In this document: positions 43,827-52,770 of the stretch, piece after piece | Position numbering within the stretch: the first letter of the stretch is position 1 | Layout of the letters: every line of letters begins with the position of its first letter | NCBI GenBank assembly: GCA_022778585.1 | Contig: JALFTI010000019.1 | Span: 1-64,000 of the forward strand | Reading direction: 5' to 3' | Length of the DNA stretch: 64,000 nucleotides | Source of the DNA: Pygmaiobacter massiliensis | Lineage (GTDB): Bacteria; Bacillota; Clostridia; Oscillospirales; Ruminococcaceae | Position numbers and translations under genes: made by a program | The notes under the pieces: generated by a model | The model's input: the letters and a program-made list of their open reading frames with translations, nothing else | What the model was told of the DNA's origin: nothing | Database searches by the model: none

Positions 43827-44339
43827 TCAGTCTTTCTCCTCATCCTCATAGAAATGGTCCGCCAGATCCATAATGGTAACACCATCCAGGTGATCACATT
43901 CGTGGCAGATGGCGCGTGCAGTCATACCGGTTCTAGTAACGGTAAATTCGTTGCCGTTGCGGTCCTGCGCCTTTACCGTAACCGTTTCCGGGCGCTCAAT
44001 CCAGCCGTTATGGCCCGGAAAGGACAAGCACCCCTCATAAAGCCCCACCTTGCCTTCGGTTTCGATGATCTGGGGATTTACCAGTTCAATAAACTGATAT
44101 TCCAAATCTTCGCCCTCTGCGGGTGCGGTGCCGTCATCTTCGGGCGGAAGGTCCACCACAATGCAGATTCTCCGCAGCATTCCCACCTGTGGGCCAGCCA
44201 AACCAAGGCCTTCTGCTTTGATCAAGGTTTGCTTCATATCATCCAAAAGCTGGGCCGTTTTTTCTCCAAAATCGGTTACGGGACGGCAAACCTTCTTCAA
44301 AATAGGATCTCCATCCAACACAATTGTACGCAGTGCCAT
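43827..44339 (-). CDS. def: Peptide deformylase
   Basis: The 170-residue metalloenzyme removes the N-formyl group from new proteins. Motif I is GLGLAGPQVG (family GxGxAAxQ; one Ala is Gly), motif II is EGCLSFPG with the metal Cys, and motif III is CHECDHLDG. ATG 44339 lies 8 nt after GAAAGGAAG. An acidic insertion (PPEDDGTAPAEGEDLE) sits between strands in the middle. It forms a pair with fmt. Confidence 0.95.
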   Translation of the reverse strand: MALRTIVLDGDPILKKVCRPVTDFGEKTAQLLDDMKQTLIKAEGLGLAGPQVGMLRRICIVVDLPPEDDGTAPAEGEDLEYQFIELVNPQIIETEGKVGLYEGCLSFPGHNGWIERPETVTVKAQDRNGNEFTVTRTGMTARAICHECDHLDGVTIMDLADHFYEDEEKD

Positions 44340-44446
44340 AATATTGCTTCCTTTCTTGTACCCGCTAAACGGGGCTTTTTTCAAAACGGCTTTTTTGCAA
44401 ACGCCGTCGTACTTTCTTTTTCATGCATACGAATGAACAGCCTTTT

Positions 44447-46705
44447 TTAAACATCGCAGTCCGAATGAAAGTCCAAAGTGACTGTCACCTGGCGTCCCAG
44501 TGCATCCTGCCGGTAACTGGCCAGCACCTGGCGCATAAGCTCCCGGAAAGAGTGGTCGTTGCGGCATTTAATGGTCAGCTTATACCGATATTTTCCTGAA
44601 AGCATACTGATCGAAGCTGGAACCGGCCCCAAAAGCCGAAGCGGAAGATTGGGTGTTTTTTTCGCGTTTTCGCTTAAAAGGCTGCTGAACAGCCGAGCTG
44701 CCCTGCTTACCGCGTCCTCCCTCTCGCCAATAAAAAGGGCAAGGCACAGCGAACAAAACGGCGGGTATAACGACAGCTTGCGCATTGCGATTTCCTGCTG
44801 GTAAAAGCGCGGGTAGTCCTGGCAGGCTGCCAGGTTTAAAATGGGATGTTCCGGGTCCACTGTTTGAATAATAGCCCTGCCGGGTGCAAGTGCCCGGCCG
44901 CTGCGTCCCACCACCTGGCAAACCAGGGAAAAAACCCGCTCAAAAGCTCGGTAGCTTTGGGCAAACAGCATTTGGTCAATGCCCAGCACCCCCACCAGCG
45001 ACACATTGGGAAAATCCAATCCTTTCGCCACCATCTGGGTGCCCAGCATCAGGTCATAACGCCCGGCCGCAAAATCTGCCAAAAGCTTTTCGTGGCTGTT
45101 TTTTTTCTGGGTAGTGTCGGTATCCAGCCGGAGGATGCGCGCCGATGGAAACAGCTCTTGCAGTTCCTCCTCCACCCGCTGGGTTCCAAAGCCAGTAAAC
45201 CGCAGCCGTCCACCGCATGCAGGGCAAACCTGCGGCGCCGGCAGCTGCTGGCCTGCGCAATAGTGGCACAAAAGCCTGTCGGGATTTTTGTGCAGCACCA
45301 TCGGTACGCTGCACATGGGACATTTTACCACCTGGCCGCAGTCCGCACAAAGCGCCACCGTTCTGTAACCGCGGCGGTTTAAAAGCAAAATGGTCTGTTT
45401 TTTTGCCGCGAGGTTTTCGCCAATGGCCTGCGCCAGTGCGCTGCTAATCGACCCGGCGTTGCCCTGAGCCAGTTCCTTGCGCATATCCAAAAGCTCCACC
45501 GCCGGCAGCGGCAAAGCGTTATAGCGGTTTGGCAGCGTTACCAGCTTCATTTGTCCAGCTAATGCCTGCTTGTAGTCTTCCACACGGGGCGTAGCGGAGG
45601 AAAGCACCAAAAGGCAGCCATGACGCATAGCCCGGTTTTTAGCCACCTCCAGCGCCGAATAACGGGGACTGTTCTCCGAAGCGTAGGTTTGTTCCTGCTC
45701 CTCATCAATAATAATCAGACCTAGCCGTTCCAACGGGGCAAATACCGCACTGCGTGTTCCCACCACAATGTCCGCCTGCCCCTGCTGGATCTGCTGCCAC
45801 TGACCAAGCCGCTCCGTATTGGAAAGGGCCGAATGCTGAACCGCCACCCGCTCGCCGAACACCGCTTTAAGCCGGTAGATCATCTGCGGCGTAAGCCCGA
45901 TTTCCGGAACCAAAACCAGGCACTGGCGCCCGGACGCCACCGCTTTGCGGATCAACTCCACAAAAACCAGTGTTTTGCCGCTGCCGGTTACACCGTATAA
46001 AAGAGCTGTTGTCCCCTTTTTTTGCTCCATACATTGCGCAAGCTGTCTGAAAGCGTTTTTCTGGTCGCAGGAAAGCTCGGGCGAAGCGGCATCCGGGCAA
46101 TAATTTTCATAAACTGCACAGTCCTTTTCTGCCTGCTGCATCTGCAGCATACCGCGGCGCACCATGGTTTTCAGCACGCTTTCCGTCACCTGTGCCTGCT
46201 GGCAGATTTGAGAGGCGGGAAGAGTTTTGCCACTGCACAAAAGGCTTGCCACCGCCTTTTGCTTTTGGGAAAGCTTTTCCGGCAAAGGCTGAAGCAAACT
46301 GTACCAGCGCACAGTGCGCACCGCAAGCTGCCGTTCCAGCCGGGGGCCTTCGCTGCCCTGTACTGCCCGGTACTGCGCACCGTAAGGAATCACCGCACGC
46401 ACCGCCTCGTAATAGGTGCAGAAGGTATACTCCTTCAGCCACTGTACCAGTTCCACCAGTTCCGGCGTAAGCTTCGCAATCTCAGGGGCGGCATCGTATA
46501 TGCTTTTTAGCGCGATGTCATCCGGCACCTCTCCCACGGAAAGCACCACACCCATGCGGGCGCGGGAGGCCGGCCGGCCAAATGGAACCAACACCAGACT
46601 TCCCGGTCCCACACGGTCGGCCAGATGGGCGGGTACCCGGTAGTCATAGCATTTATCAAAGGAGAGATTTGCATTCTCTACCGCTACTTGAACTGTCGGC
46701 TGCAC
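44447..46705 (-). CDS. priA: Primosomal replication restart helicase PriA
   Basis: The 752-residue superfamily 2 helicase reloads the replisome at stalled forks. It has an N-terminal 3' DNA-binding domain, Walker A LYGVTGSGKTLVFVELI, motif II IIIDEEQEQTYASE (DEEQ where most PriA have DEEH), the zinc cysteines CADCGQVVKCPMC and CHYC...CPACGG, and C-terminal helicase motifs LLGTQMVAKGLDFP and QVVGRSGRA. The start is GTG 46705 after AAAGGAGGAGAG. In many Firmicutes rpoZ and coaBC lie between gmk and priA; here only 33 bp separate them. Confidence 0.95.
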   Translation of the reverse strand: MQPTVQVAVENANLSFDKCYDYRVPAHLADRVGPGSLVLVPFGRPASRARMGVVLSVGEVPDDIALKSIYDAAPEIAKLTPELVELVQWLKEYTFCTYYEAVRAVIPYGAQYRAVQGSEGPRLERQLAVRTVRWYSLLQPLPEKLSQKQKAVASLLCSGKTLPASQICQQAQVTESVLKTMVRRGMLQMQQAEKDCAVYENYCPDAASPELSCDQKNAFRQLAQCMEQKKGTTALLYGVTGSGKTLVFVELIRKAVASGRQCLVLVPEIGLTPQMIYRLKAVFGERVAVQHSALSNTERLGQWQQIQQGQADIVVGTRSAVFAPLERLGLIIIDEEQEQTYASENSPRYSALEVAKNRAMRHGCLLVLSSATPRVEDYKQALAGQMKLVTLPNRYNALPLPAVELLDMRKELAQGNAGSISSALAQAIGENLAAKKQTILLLNRRGYRTVALCADCGQVVKCPMCSVPMVLHKNPDRLLCHYCAGQQLPAPQVCPACGGRLRFTGFGTQRVEEELQELFPSARILRLDTDTTQKKNSHEKLLADFAAGRYDLMLGTQMVAKGLDFPNVSLVGVLGIDQMLFAQSYRAFERVFSLVCQVVGRSGRALAPGRAIIQTVDPEHPILNLAACQDYPRFYQQEIAMRKLSLYPPFCSLCLALFIGEREDAVSRAARLFSSLLSENAKKTPNLPLRLLGPVPASISMLSGKYRYKLTIKCRNDHSFRELMRQVLASYRQDALGRQVTVTLDFHSDCDV

Positions 46706-46738
46706 CGCTCTCCTCCTTTTTGCCTGCTGCTTTGCTTT

Positions 46739-47311
46739 TCAGCAATTTGCCACACGGGGTGTTTTAATAATCCGGTAAAGCTCTTCCACACAGTCATCCA
46801 GCGAATCGTTCACCAGCCGGTAATCGTAAAGCGGCGCACAAGCCAATTCTTCTTTTGCCCGGGCAAGCCGGCCGGCTATTGCCTGCGGCGAATCGGTGCC
46901 GCGGCTGCGCAGCCGGCGCTCCAGCTCCTCAAAGGAGGGCGGCGTTATGAAAACCAGCTTTGCATCCGGGTAAAGCCTGCGAATATTCGCTCCGCCTTCT
47001 ACCTCAATAATCAAAACAACATCAATACCGGCGGCAATTCTTGCATCCACTTCCGATTTTGGCGTACCATAATAATTGCCGCAGTAGCAGGTGTGCTCCA
47101 AAATTTCGCCCTGCTTCAGCTTTTTTTCAAAATCTTCTTTGGTAAGGTAAAAATAATTAACCCCCTCTGCCTCGCCCGGCCGCATGGCCCGGGTGGTTGC
47201 AGAAACCGAGACCTGAATTTCCGGGTGCAGCCGCCGCAGCTGACTGACCACCGTATCTTTTCCGCTGCCGGAAGGCCCCGACAGCACAATCAAATGTTCG
47301 CCGTTACTCAT
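46739..47311 (-). CDS. gmk: Guanylate kinase
   Basis: The 190-residue enzyme phosphorylates GMP. It has P-loop [17 protein letters not shown]-binding [33 protein letters not shown] and the lid region [21 protein letters not shown] 47311 overlaps the remA end by 8 bp and has GGAG 7 nt upstream. The long upstream extension in the same frame is remA read out of frame. Confidence 0.95.
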   Translation of the reverse strand: MSNGEHLIVLSGPSGSGKDTVVSQLRRLHPEIQVSVSATTRAMRPGEAEGVNYFYLTKEDFEKKLKQGEILEHTCYCGNYYGTPKSEVDARIAAGIDVVLIIEVEGGANIRRLYPDAKLVFITPPSFEELERRLRSRGTDSPQAIAGRLARAKEELACAPLYDYRLVNDSLDDCVEELYRIIKTPRVANC

Positions 47312-47573
47312 CTTCGATCTCCGTTTCTTCCATTTCATCGGTATCGTTGAGGCGGTTTGCCACCGTTTCCGGCTGAACTGCCGACAGGATAACATGGTCC
47401 GAATCGGTGATAATAACTGCGCGGGTGCGCCGGCCATAGGTAGCGTCAATCAGGGTACTGCGGTCCCTCGCTTCCTGAATAATCCGTTTAATGGGGGCAG
47501 ACTCCGGACTGACAATGGCAATCAGGCGATTGGCCGAAACCATGTTGCCAAATCCAATATTGATCAGTTTCAT
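47304..47573 (-). CDS. remA: RemA-family DNA-binding regulator (DUF370)
   Basis: The 89-residue protein begins [20 protein letters not shown] and contains [20 protein letters not shown] and [20 protein letters not shown], all conserved in RemA. In B. subtilis RemA activates matrix and osmolyte genes. The conserved yicC-remA-gmk order suggests a more general role. An acidic C-terminal tail (about 75-89) is present. It is coupled to gmk by overlap. Confidence 0.93.
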   Translation of the reverse strand: MKLINIGFGNMVSANRLIAIVSPESAPIKRIIQEARDRSTLIDATYGRRTRAVIITDSDHVILSAVQPETVANRLNDTDEMEETEIEDE

Positions 47574-47587
47574 CTTCTTTTCCTTCC

Positions 47588-48466
47588 TTATTCCAGGTTT
47601 TGAATCTGTTCACGGATCTTTTCAATTTCCGCCTTCATATCCACCACCAGGCGGGTAATTTCCAGTTCCTGACACTTGCTGCCAATGGTGTTGGTTTCCC
47701 GGTTCAATTCCTGTGTGAGGAAATCCAGCTTGCGGCCTACCGGACCGCCCTGGGCCAAAATTTCGCGGTACTGGCGAATGTGACTGTCAAGCCGCACCGT
47801 CTCTTCGTCCACCGCCGTTTTATCCCCGAAAATGGCCGCCTCGGTCAAAATGCGCGCTTCATCCACGGTGCGGTCAGCCAAAAGAGCTTTCAGCTTTTCG
47901 TAAAGGCGCTCGGTATACCGGTTCACCCGGCCGGCGGAGTCCTGCTCCACCTGGCGCACAGCCTGTTCCAGGAAGGAAAGCCTGCTTAAAATGTCCTCCT
48001 GCAGTTTTTCTCCTTCCACCGCACGCATAGCCAAAAAATGTTCCAGCGCCTGGTCAAGCGGTGCTGACAGCTGCTCCCACAAAATGCCGGCATCCTCCTC
48101 CGGCCGGCTGGTCAGCACCACATCCGGAAAACGCGCCAGCGTGCTTACCGTTATATCATCCCTTACCCCAAGCTGCTCGGCCAAACTGCGCAGCGCCAAC
48201 AGATAACTTTGCGCCAAAGGCTGGTTAACCTCCACTACGCCGGTGCCGGCTGCAGTCTCCTGCACAGTAAGGGCCACTTCCACCTTACCGCGGGCAATGC
48301 GGGAAGCTAATGTCTTTTTAATCTGGTCGTCAAACTGGGTATAGCTGCGGGGCATGCGGGAAGTGTATTCAAAATAGCGAGAATTGACACTTTTAATTTC
48401 CACCGTGATCTCCCGCTGCGGATACACGGCACGGGCACGGCCGTAGCCGGTCATACTGTATACCAT
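47588..48466 (-). CDS. yicC: YicC/YloC-family endoribonuclease
   Basis: The 292-residue protein starts [13 protein letters not shown], has [19 protein letters not shown] and the C-terminal DUF1732 segment [20 protein letters not shown]. YicC proteins are RNases, shown in E. coli to act on RyhB and other RNAs. ATG 48466 is 9 nt after GGAAGGA; the longer frame upstream enters the leader. It is the first gene of the 13-gene housekeeping operon. Confidence 0.92.
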   Translation of the reverse strand: MVYSMTGYGRARAVYPQREITVEIKSVNSRYFEYTSRMPRSYTQFDDQIKKTLASRIARGKVEVALTVQETAAGTGVVEVNQPLAQSYLLALRSLAEQLGVRDDITVSTLARFPDVVLTSRPEEDAGILWEQLSAPLDQALEHFLAMRAVEGEKLQEDILSRLSFLEQAVRQVEQDSAGRVNRYTERLYEKLKALLADRTVDEARILTEAAIFGDKTAVDEETVRLDSHIRQYREILAQGGPVGRKLDFLTQELNRETNTIGSKCQELEITRLVVDMKAEIEKIREQIQNLE

Positions 48467-48523
48467 CTTCACCGATCCTTCCAGCGGCAAACGCCGCATT
48501 TTTACACAAAGATATACCACTTT

Positions 48524-48552
48524 ATTTTACACGCTGTCCAGCATACTGTCAA
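48524..48552 (-). promoter_or_regulatory. Promoter of the yicC-remA-gmk operon
   Basis: TTGACA, 17 nt, TAAAAT on the minus strand, about 60 nt upstream of the yicC ATG. Confidence 0.8.
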
Positions 48553-48828
48553 CGAAGCTTCTTTGCGAAAACAAGAGCAAATAAAAGAAAACAAAAGCAA
48601 GTACCAGCTTTACGGCAGCAATTATTTGATGTTTGTTCGCCCGGTTTTGCTTTTTTTTGCGCAAAGCCCGGCGTATAATAGCCCAAAGTTTGGATTGGTT
48701 ATGGCATTTTATTTTTTTGCAACCGTTTATGCCAAACCTTTTTATAAAGCTGCCACAGCATTTGATCACCATTTTTTCACATTTTTACACCTTGTTTTTT
48801 GGTTTTTATGGAAACCGCAAAAAAGCTA
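48553..48828. other. Divergent spacer between yicC and the sigma factor gene
   Basis: The 424-bp gap between the two start codons holds the two divergent promoters. The 276 bp between them show no supported gene. Frames seen here on both strands are AT-rich, Lys/Phe-rich and lack ribosome binding sites. Confidence 0.4.
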
Positions 48829-48857
48829 TTGACAAATTGGCCTAAAATTTATACAAT
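48829..48857 (+). promoter_or_regulatory. Promoter of the sigma factor gene
   Basis: TTGACA, 17 nt, TACAAT, giving a start near 48864. It is upstream of the chosen ATG at 48891 and rules out much longer forms of the protein. Confidence 0.8.
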
Positions 48858-48890
48858 GTAATAGATTTGTTAAGGCAGTATGAGGTTTGT

Positions 48891-49436
48891 ATGTCGGACT
48901 CCCATGATGCAGACCTGCTGCAGCAGGCAAAAAGCGGAGATGAAGCTGCCCTTGCAGCATTGATTACCCGGTTTATGCCTGCCATTCGCAGCATGGCTAA
49001 GCGGGCTGTCTGCCCGGGACTTGATTTTGAAGATGCGGTACAGGAAGGTTATATTGGGTTATTTTATGCCGTTCGTACCTTTCGGCCAGACCGCGGCGCA
49101 TCGTTTGCCACCTATGCCAATACCTGTATTCGAAATGCCATTGTCTCTGCTTTGCGCAGCGCCGGCCGCAAAAAAAACACCTTGCTAAACCGGGCTTTAC
49201 CGCTGTGCGAGCCTTGGGAACTGCACGACCCTGAGGAAACTGCCATTTTAAAAGAGCAATATCAAAAAGCAGTGAGCGACATTAACACCAAGCTTTCCAG
49301 CCTGGAAAAACAGGCGCTTTTGCTTTCGCTTAAGGGTAAAAGCTACGGCGAAATTGCCCGTGTGCTTTCCACCACCCCTAAAGCAGTGGATAATGCTCTT
49401 GTCCGCGTGCGCCGCAAGCTGCGCGGCCGCCCTTAA
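48891..49436 (+). CDS. Sigma-70-family RNA polymerase sigma factor (SigH-like)
   Basis: The 181-residue protein has region 2 (LITRFMPAIRSMAKRA then LDFEDAVQEGYIGLFYAVRT) with DRGASFATYANTCIRNAI as region 2.3/2.4, a short linker and region 4 (LSSLEKQALLLSLKGKSYGE then IARVLSTTPKAVDNALVRVR). The layout is closest to SigH/Spo0H-like and other alternative sigmas of clostridia, though shorter than Spo0H. ATG 48891 has GAGG 5 nt upstream; a TTG at 48867 would leave almost no leader. It could drive early sporulation genes, but that is inferred only from resemblance. Confidence 0.82.
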   Translation: MSDSHDADLLQQAKSGDEAALAALITRFMPAIRSMAKRAVCPGLDFEDAVQEGYIGLFYAVRTFRPDRGASFATYANTCIRNAIVSALRSAGRKKNTLLNRALPLCEPWELHDPEETAILKEQYQKAVSDINTKLSSLEKQALLLSLKGKSYGEIARVLSTTPKAVDNALVRVRRKLRGRP

Positions 49437-49566
49437 CTTCGGTATAGGCCACTCCGGCTTATATATATTCACCCTGCCCCTGTAGCTTATAAACAGAGCG
49501 TTGGTCTTACCAAAGGTATCGGTTTAAATCCTTTCGCGGGCAACATTATTTAAGAGGAGACTCACT

Positions 49567-49845
49567 ATGTACCAGGACAAAACTTTAGTTTGCAAAGATT
49601 GCGGCAAAGAATTTGTGTTCACTGCCGGTGAACAGGAGTTCTATGCCAGCCGCGGCTTCGAGAACGAGCCCCAGCGCTGCAAAGCCTGCCGCGATGCCCG
49701 CAAGAATGCCACCCGTGGCCAGCGCGAAATGTACACCGCTACCTGTGCCAGCTGCGGTGCGGAAGCTCGCGTTCCCTTTAAGCCCCGCGAGGACCGCCCG
49801 GTCTACTGCAGCGAGTGCTATGCCAAAATGAAGGACGCTCAGTAA
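49567..49845 (+). CDS. Zinc-ribbon protein
   Basis: The 92-residue basic protein has two zinc-binding units. The first is CKDCGKEFVFTAGEQEFYAS then CKACR (probable zinc-ribbon, zf-trcl type). The second is CASCGAEARVPFKPREDRPV followed by YCSECY. Such small proteins are common near translation or replication genes, with no agreed function; nucleic acid binding is likely. ATG 49567 follows GAGGAGA. It has its own terminator and lies 130 bp after the sigma factor gene. Confidence 0.85.
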   Translation: MYQDKTLVCKDCGKEFVFTAGEQEFYASRGFENEPQRCKACRDARKNATRGQREMYTATCASCGAEARVPFKPREDRPVYCSECYAKMKDAQ

Positions 49846-49856
49846 GCATTCAAACG

Positions 49857-49888
49857 AAAACAGCTGCCATATTGGCGGCTGTTTTTTT
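49857..49888 (+). terminator. Terminator of the zinc-ribbon gene
   Basis: Stem AAAACAGCTGCC paired with GGCGGCTGTTTT (one G-U), 5-nt loop and a 7-T run on the plus strand. Confidence 0.85.
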
Positions 49889-49924
49889 GCAAATTTGTGC
49901 CGTTTCAGCACACTGTTTTTGCTT

Positions 49925-49963
49925 AAAAAAAGCCTTTGGCTCTCGCCGCCAAAGGCTTTTTTA
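49925..49963. terminator. Bidirectional terminator between zinc-ribbon gene and dnaC
   Basis: Perfect 16-bp arms AAAAAAAGCCTTTGGC and GCCAAAGGCTTTTTTA-type complement. It can end transcripts from both sides and lies 57 nt after the dnaC stop. Confidence 0.85.
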
Positions 49964-50019
49964 TTTATGTGGCGCTAACAAAACAGCTGGCTTTTTCGGC
50001 TAAAAGCAAATGTTGCCTT

Positions 50020-50982
50020 TTATGGTTGTTCTATCCGCAGGTCATTTCCCAAAAGCCGCAGCATTTCACAGCCCCCTAAAAGCCGGCTGGCAATCTTTTC
50101 GGTGTAGCGGCCTTCCAACATAGCCGGGTCTATAATATTGGTTGTATAAATGGTAGCCCGTCTGCGTCCCAGGCGGGTGTCCACCAAATTATACAGAGTT
50201 GAAATGACATACGCATTGACCAGCTCTGTTCCCAAATCGTCCAGCACCAGTAAATCTGCTTCCAGCAAAGTTTCCAGCAGGTCGGGCGCCTGTTCCTTAT
50301 CCCGCTGCAGTTCAAAAAACAAGTTTTGGCTGCTGGTATATACCACATGAAACCCTTTTTTTAGCGCGTTTCCGGCAATGGAAAGGGCCAGGTGGGTTTT
50401 GCCAATCCCCGTTTCACCAAACAGGTAAAGGCTGGGCGAGGAAGGGGTAAAGGTTTCGGCATATTCGCGGCAGCGTTTCAGTACCAGCTGCATCTGTGCA
50501 CGGGGCGACACCCGCAGCTGTGGGTCTGGCAATTCGGGGTAAACATCCAGTCTGAAATTTTCAAAACAGCACAATTCCAGCGGAAACCTGGCATTGATCT
50601 CCTCCCGGCGCAATTGCTGGCCCAACTGCCGTGCACAGCTACACTGCTTTCCATTGGCACGGCCGGTATCCTGGCAGATGGTACAGTGATAATGCGGCTC
50701 CAGATAATCCGCTGGCCAGCCTTGGCTAGCCAGCAGCTCGGCACGCTGGCTGGCCAATTGGGAAAGTTTTTGTTTTTCCTTTTCCAATTGCGCTGCGCTT
50801 GCTCCGGTTGCCGCAAGGCGTCCCATTTCAATTCCGGTGGTAATTTTCAGATTATCCAGTTCCAAAAGCTGGGGCAGGCAATCATAGGCCTGCTGTTTTC
50901 GCTGATGCGCCAGCGCCTGCGCCCGCTGGCGGCGGTCAGAAAGCTGCTGGTTAACCTTCCTCTGCAGTTCCTCTTTTGTCAT
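50020..50982 (-). CDS. DnaC/DnaI-type replicative helicase loader
   Basis: The 320-residue AAA+ protein loads DnaB helicase. The N-terminal half has a coiled-coil segment (about 50-90) and a zinc motif CTICQDTG...CSC, as in DnaI/DnaC of Firmicutes. The ATPase half has Walker A LFGETGIGKTHLALSIA, Walker B LLVLDDLGTELV, sensor 1 IYTTNI and the arginine finger region ASRLLGGCEML. Its start overlaps the dnaD-like stop (ATGA), so the two loaders are made together. Confidence 0.92.
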   Translation of the reverse strand: MTKEELQRKVNQQLSDRRQRAQALAHQRKQQAYDCLPQLLELDNLKITTGIEMGRLAATGASAAQLEKEKQKLSQLASQRAELLASQGWPADYLEPHYHCTICQDTGRANGKQCSCARQLGQQLRREEINARFPLELCCFENFRLDVYPELPDPQLRVSPRAQMQLVLKRCREYAETFTPSSPSLYLFGETGIGKTHLALSIAGNALKKGFHVVYTSSQNLFFELQRDKEQAPDLLETLLEADLLVLDDLGTELVNAYVISTLYNLVDTRLGRRRATIYTTNIIDPAMLEGRYTEKIASRLLGGCEMLRLLGNDLRIEQP

Positions 50983-51899
50983 ACGCCAGCCTCCTCTTTT
51001 TCCTGCGGCAGCAGAATACCGTTAACTTTTTGCCTGCTGCTTCTGGGAGGCAAGGGAGTTGCACCATAACGCCGGCCCGTTGGCTGCAGGTTGGCCCCTT
51101 CAGCAGGCAGTTCCCGTACCGTACGGTATCCTGCCGCATGCCATTTTTTCAAAATGCCGGAAAGATAGCGTACCGTACGCTTTGAGCCAGCACGCAGCAA
51201 AGCCGCCTCTATCATGGACTCGTCATACCCGTATTCCTCATACCAGCGGGCAATCAGCGTACATTCGCCAGCGGTAAAGCTGTTGTGCGCCACCCCAAGC
51301 AGTTGGGCTACACGGCTCTGCTGCTGTTCGCGCTGTTCCAGAAGGGAAAGCTGCTGTTCGGCTGCCAAGCCATCTTTTATACCCTGCTCCTGCCAGGAAA
51401 GCAGTACCTTTTCCAGATAGCGCACCTCTCTTTTGCCCCGTGCCGCATAATGGGCCATAACAGGCAAAATCATATCAATCGGCATATGGTCCTGCAGGTA
51501 CAAGGTTACCAGGGCGGCACTTTCAGACGGGCTGAGCGGCTTACCTAAAATAGCCTGGCTCTCACTGATCAGCATGGACACATTTTCATCTTGCTGCGAA
51601 TAGGCCACCACCTGGTGCGCAGTCAGCCGCGGCGGCCGTTTTTGCTGTACACAGGCAGCTGCACAAAGCTCGCCATCCGGCTTAAGCAGCCCGGCTCCCG
51701 CCCAAAACGCCTGCGCCCGCTCTATAATCTGTTGCGAAAGCCCCAAATTTTTGGCCAAAACACCCGGGTCCGTACAGCCTGACGCCAGCATTTCCAGTGC
51801 AACTTTTACTTCATCTCCCCCGGCAGCAGAAAGGCGCTCGGTTACCAGACGCGGCACAGCTACTGTGTCGCCATATTGTTTTGTGATGCGATACCCCAT
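50979..51899 (-). CDS. dnaD: DnaD-domain replication initiation protein
   Basis: The 306-residue protein has an N-terminal winged-helix-like domain (about 1-85) and two DnaD/DnaB C-terminal-type domains, each ending in a YxxxILxxW-like motif: YLEKVLLSW and YLSGILKKW. DnaD proteins act with DnaA and the loader at oriC and PriA restart sites. ATG 51899 has GAAAGG 5 nt upstream. A perfect promoter lies 46 nt upstream. It is in one operon with the dnaC-like gene. Confidence 0.9.
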   Translation of the reverse strand: MGYRITKQYGDTVAVPRLVTERLSAAGGDEVKVALEMLASGCTDPGVLAKNLGLSQQIIERAQAFWAGAGLLKPDGELCAAACVQQKRPPRLTAHQVVAYSQQDENVSMLISESQAILGKPLSPSESAALVTLYLQDHMPIDMILPVMAHYAARGKREVRYLEKVLLSWQEQGIKDGLAAEQQLSLLEQREQQQSRVAQLLGVAHNSFTAGECTLIARWYEEYGYDESMIEAALLRAGSKRTVRYLSGILKKWHAAGYRTVRELPAEGANLQPTGRRYGATPLPPRSSRQKVNGILLPQEKEEAGV

Positions 51900-51944
51900 A
51901 AGCACCTTTCCTTTACCCGGATGGACTGATTTTTCCTGTTTTTC

Positions 51945-51973
51945 ATTGTAACTGCTTTACAAATCTCTGTCAA
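51945..51973 (-). promoter_or_regulatory. Promoter of the dnaD-dnaC operon
   Basis: TTGACA, 17 nt, TACAAT on the minus strand. Confidence 0.85.
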
Positions 51974-52137
51974 ACCAGATTGCTTTATATTCCATTCTTC
52001 CGACCAATACCAGAAAAGCTAAAACGGTTTTATAAAGCTTTGTTACTATATTCTGCACTTGCCGCTTTAACGGCAATCCCCTTTTTATAAGCGATTTTGT
52101 TTTACAACCGGGGCTATACACCTTGGTTTACAAATAC

Positions 52138-52183
52138 AAAAACGGCTTAGATACAGCGTTTTGCGCTTATCTAAGCCGTTTTT
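52138..52183 (-). terminator. Terminator of tRNA-Gly
   Basis: Arms AAAAACGGCTTAGATA and its complement enclosing a loop with an inner AGCG/CGCT pairing, with T-run on the minus strand, directly after the tRNA 3' end. Confidence 0.85.
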
Positions 52184-52185
52184 AC

Positions 52186-52261
52186 TGGAGCGGGTTACGA
52201 GGCTCGAACTCGCCACCTTCTGCTTGGGAAGCAGACGCTCTACCAGATGAGCTAAACCCGC
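52186..52261 (-). tRNA. tRNA-Gly(CCC)
   Basis: A 76-nt tRNA with encoded CCA. The acceptor arms are GCGGGTT and AACCCGC, the anticodon loop TTCCCAA gives CCC, and the T-arm is GAGTTCGAGCCTC. It has its own promoter and terminator. Confidence 0.95.
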
Positions 52262-52302
52262 ATATTCTACCCAGTACCCATTTGCTCTCAGGATGCTTAT
52301 AT

Positions 52303-52331
52303 ATTTTACCAAGCTCATCCAAAAATGTCAA
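52303..52331 (-). promoter_or_regulatory. Promoter of tRNA-Gly
   Basis: TTGACA, 17 nt, TAAAAT on the minus strand, about 40 nt upstream of the tRNA. Confidence 0.82.
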
Positions 52332-52506
52332 GAATAAAAAGCATTGCTTTTTGTCAACAGCCACCCGGCCCTATTGCAGGGCCGGGATATTTTCCCTTTC
52401 ACATCCTATTTAGTCCGCTCTTTTTGTTCGCGAAAAACAAACCTTCTACTTTAATAAATCAAGCTTTTTATTCTGCCGGCCGGCAGCTGAAAAAACGCTT
52501 TACTAC

Positions 52507-52764
52507 TTACAGCATGGCCAAAAAGCGTACCATCAGCATTAAGGTTACGCCAGGCAACCCCAATGTTACCGCTACTAAAGCCGTCCCATAGCTAAGCGCA
52601 ATGGAAATACCGGTATAAGCACCAGCCAGATTAACCGCTCCCAATGATGCCACCCCCAGCATACCGGAAGCCAAAGCTGTACGAACCGGACGATGTCCTT
52701 TTACAGCGGTAATCGCTACGACCAATGCCCCCAATAACCCTACTGCCAGAAACAGGCTTTGCAT
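52507..52764 (-). CDS. bofA: BofA-family membrane protein (pro-sigma-K processing inhibitor family)
   Basis: The 85-residue protein has two membrane helices, one at 2-20 and one spanning about 55-83. The C-terminal pattern AVNLAGAYTGISIALSYGTA then LVAVTLGLPGV fits the BofA family (NLxGxxxGIxI...GxPG). In B. subtilis BofA holds the SpoIVFB protease inactive until late sporulation. It follows the DUF2508 gene by 6 bp, the standard yaaL-bofA pair. The usual upstream recR is not here. Confidence 0.85.
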   Translation of the reverse strand: MQSLFLAVGLLGALVVAITAVKGHRPVRTALASGMLGVASLGAVNLAGAYTGISIALSYGTALVAVTLGLPGVTLMLMVRFLAML

Positions 52765-52770
52765 TTTCCT

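Noticed and set aside
48527-48772. Minus-strand frame of 81 codons in the yicC-sigma spacer
   Set aside because: It covers the yicC promoter, is Lys/Phe-rich from AT-rich DNA, and has no start site signal.
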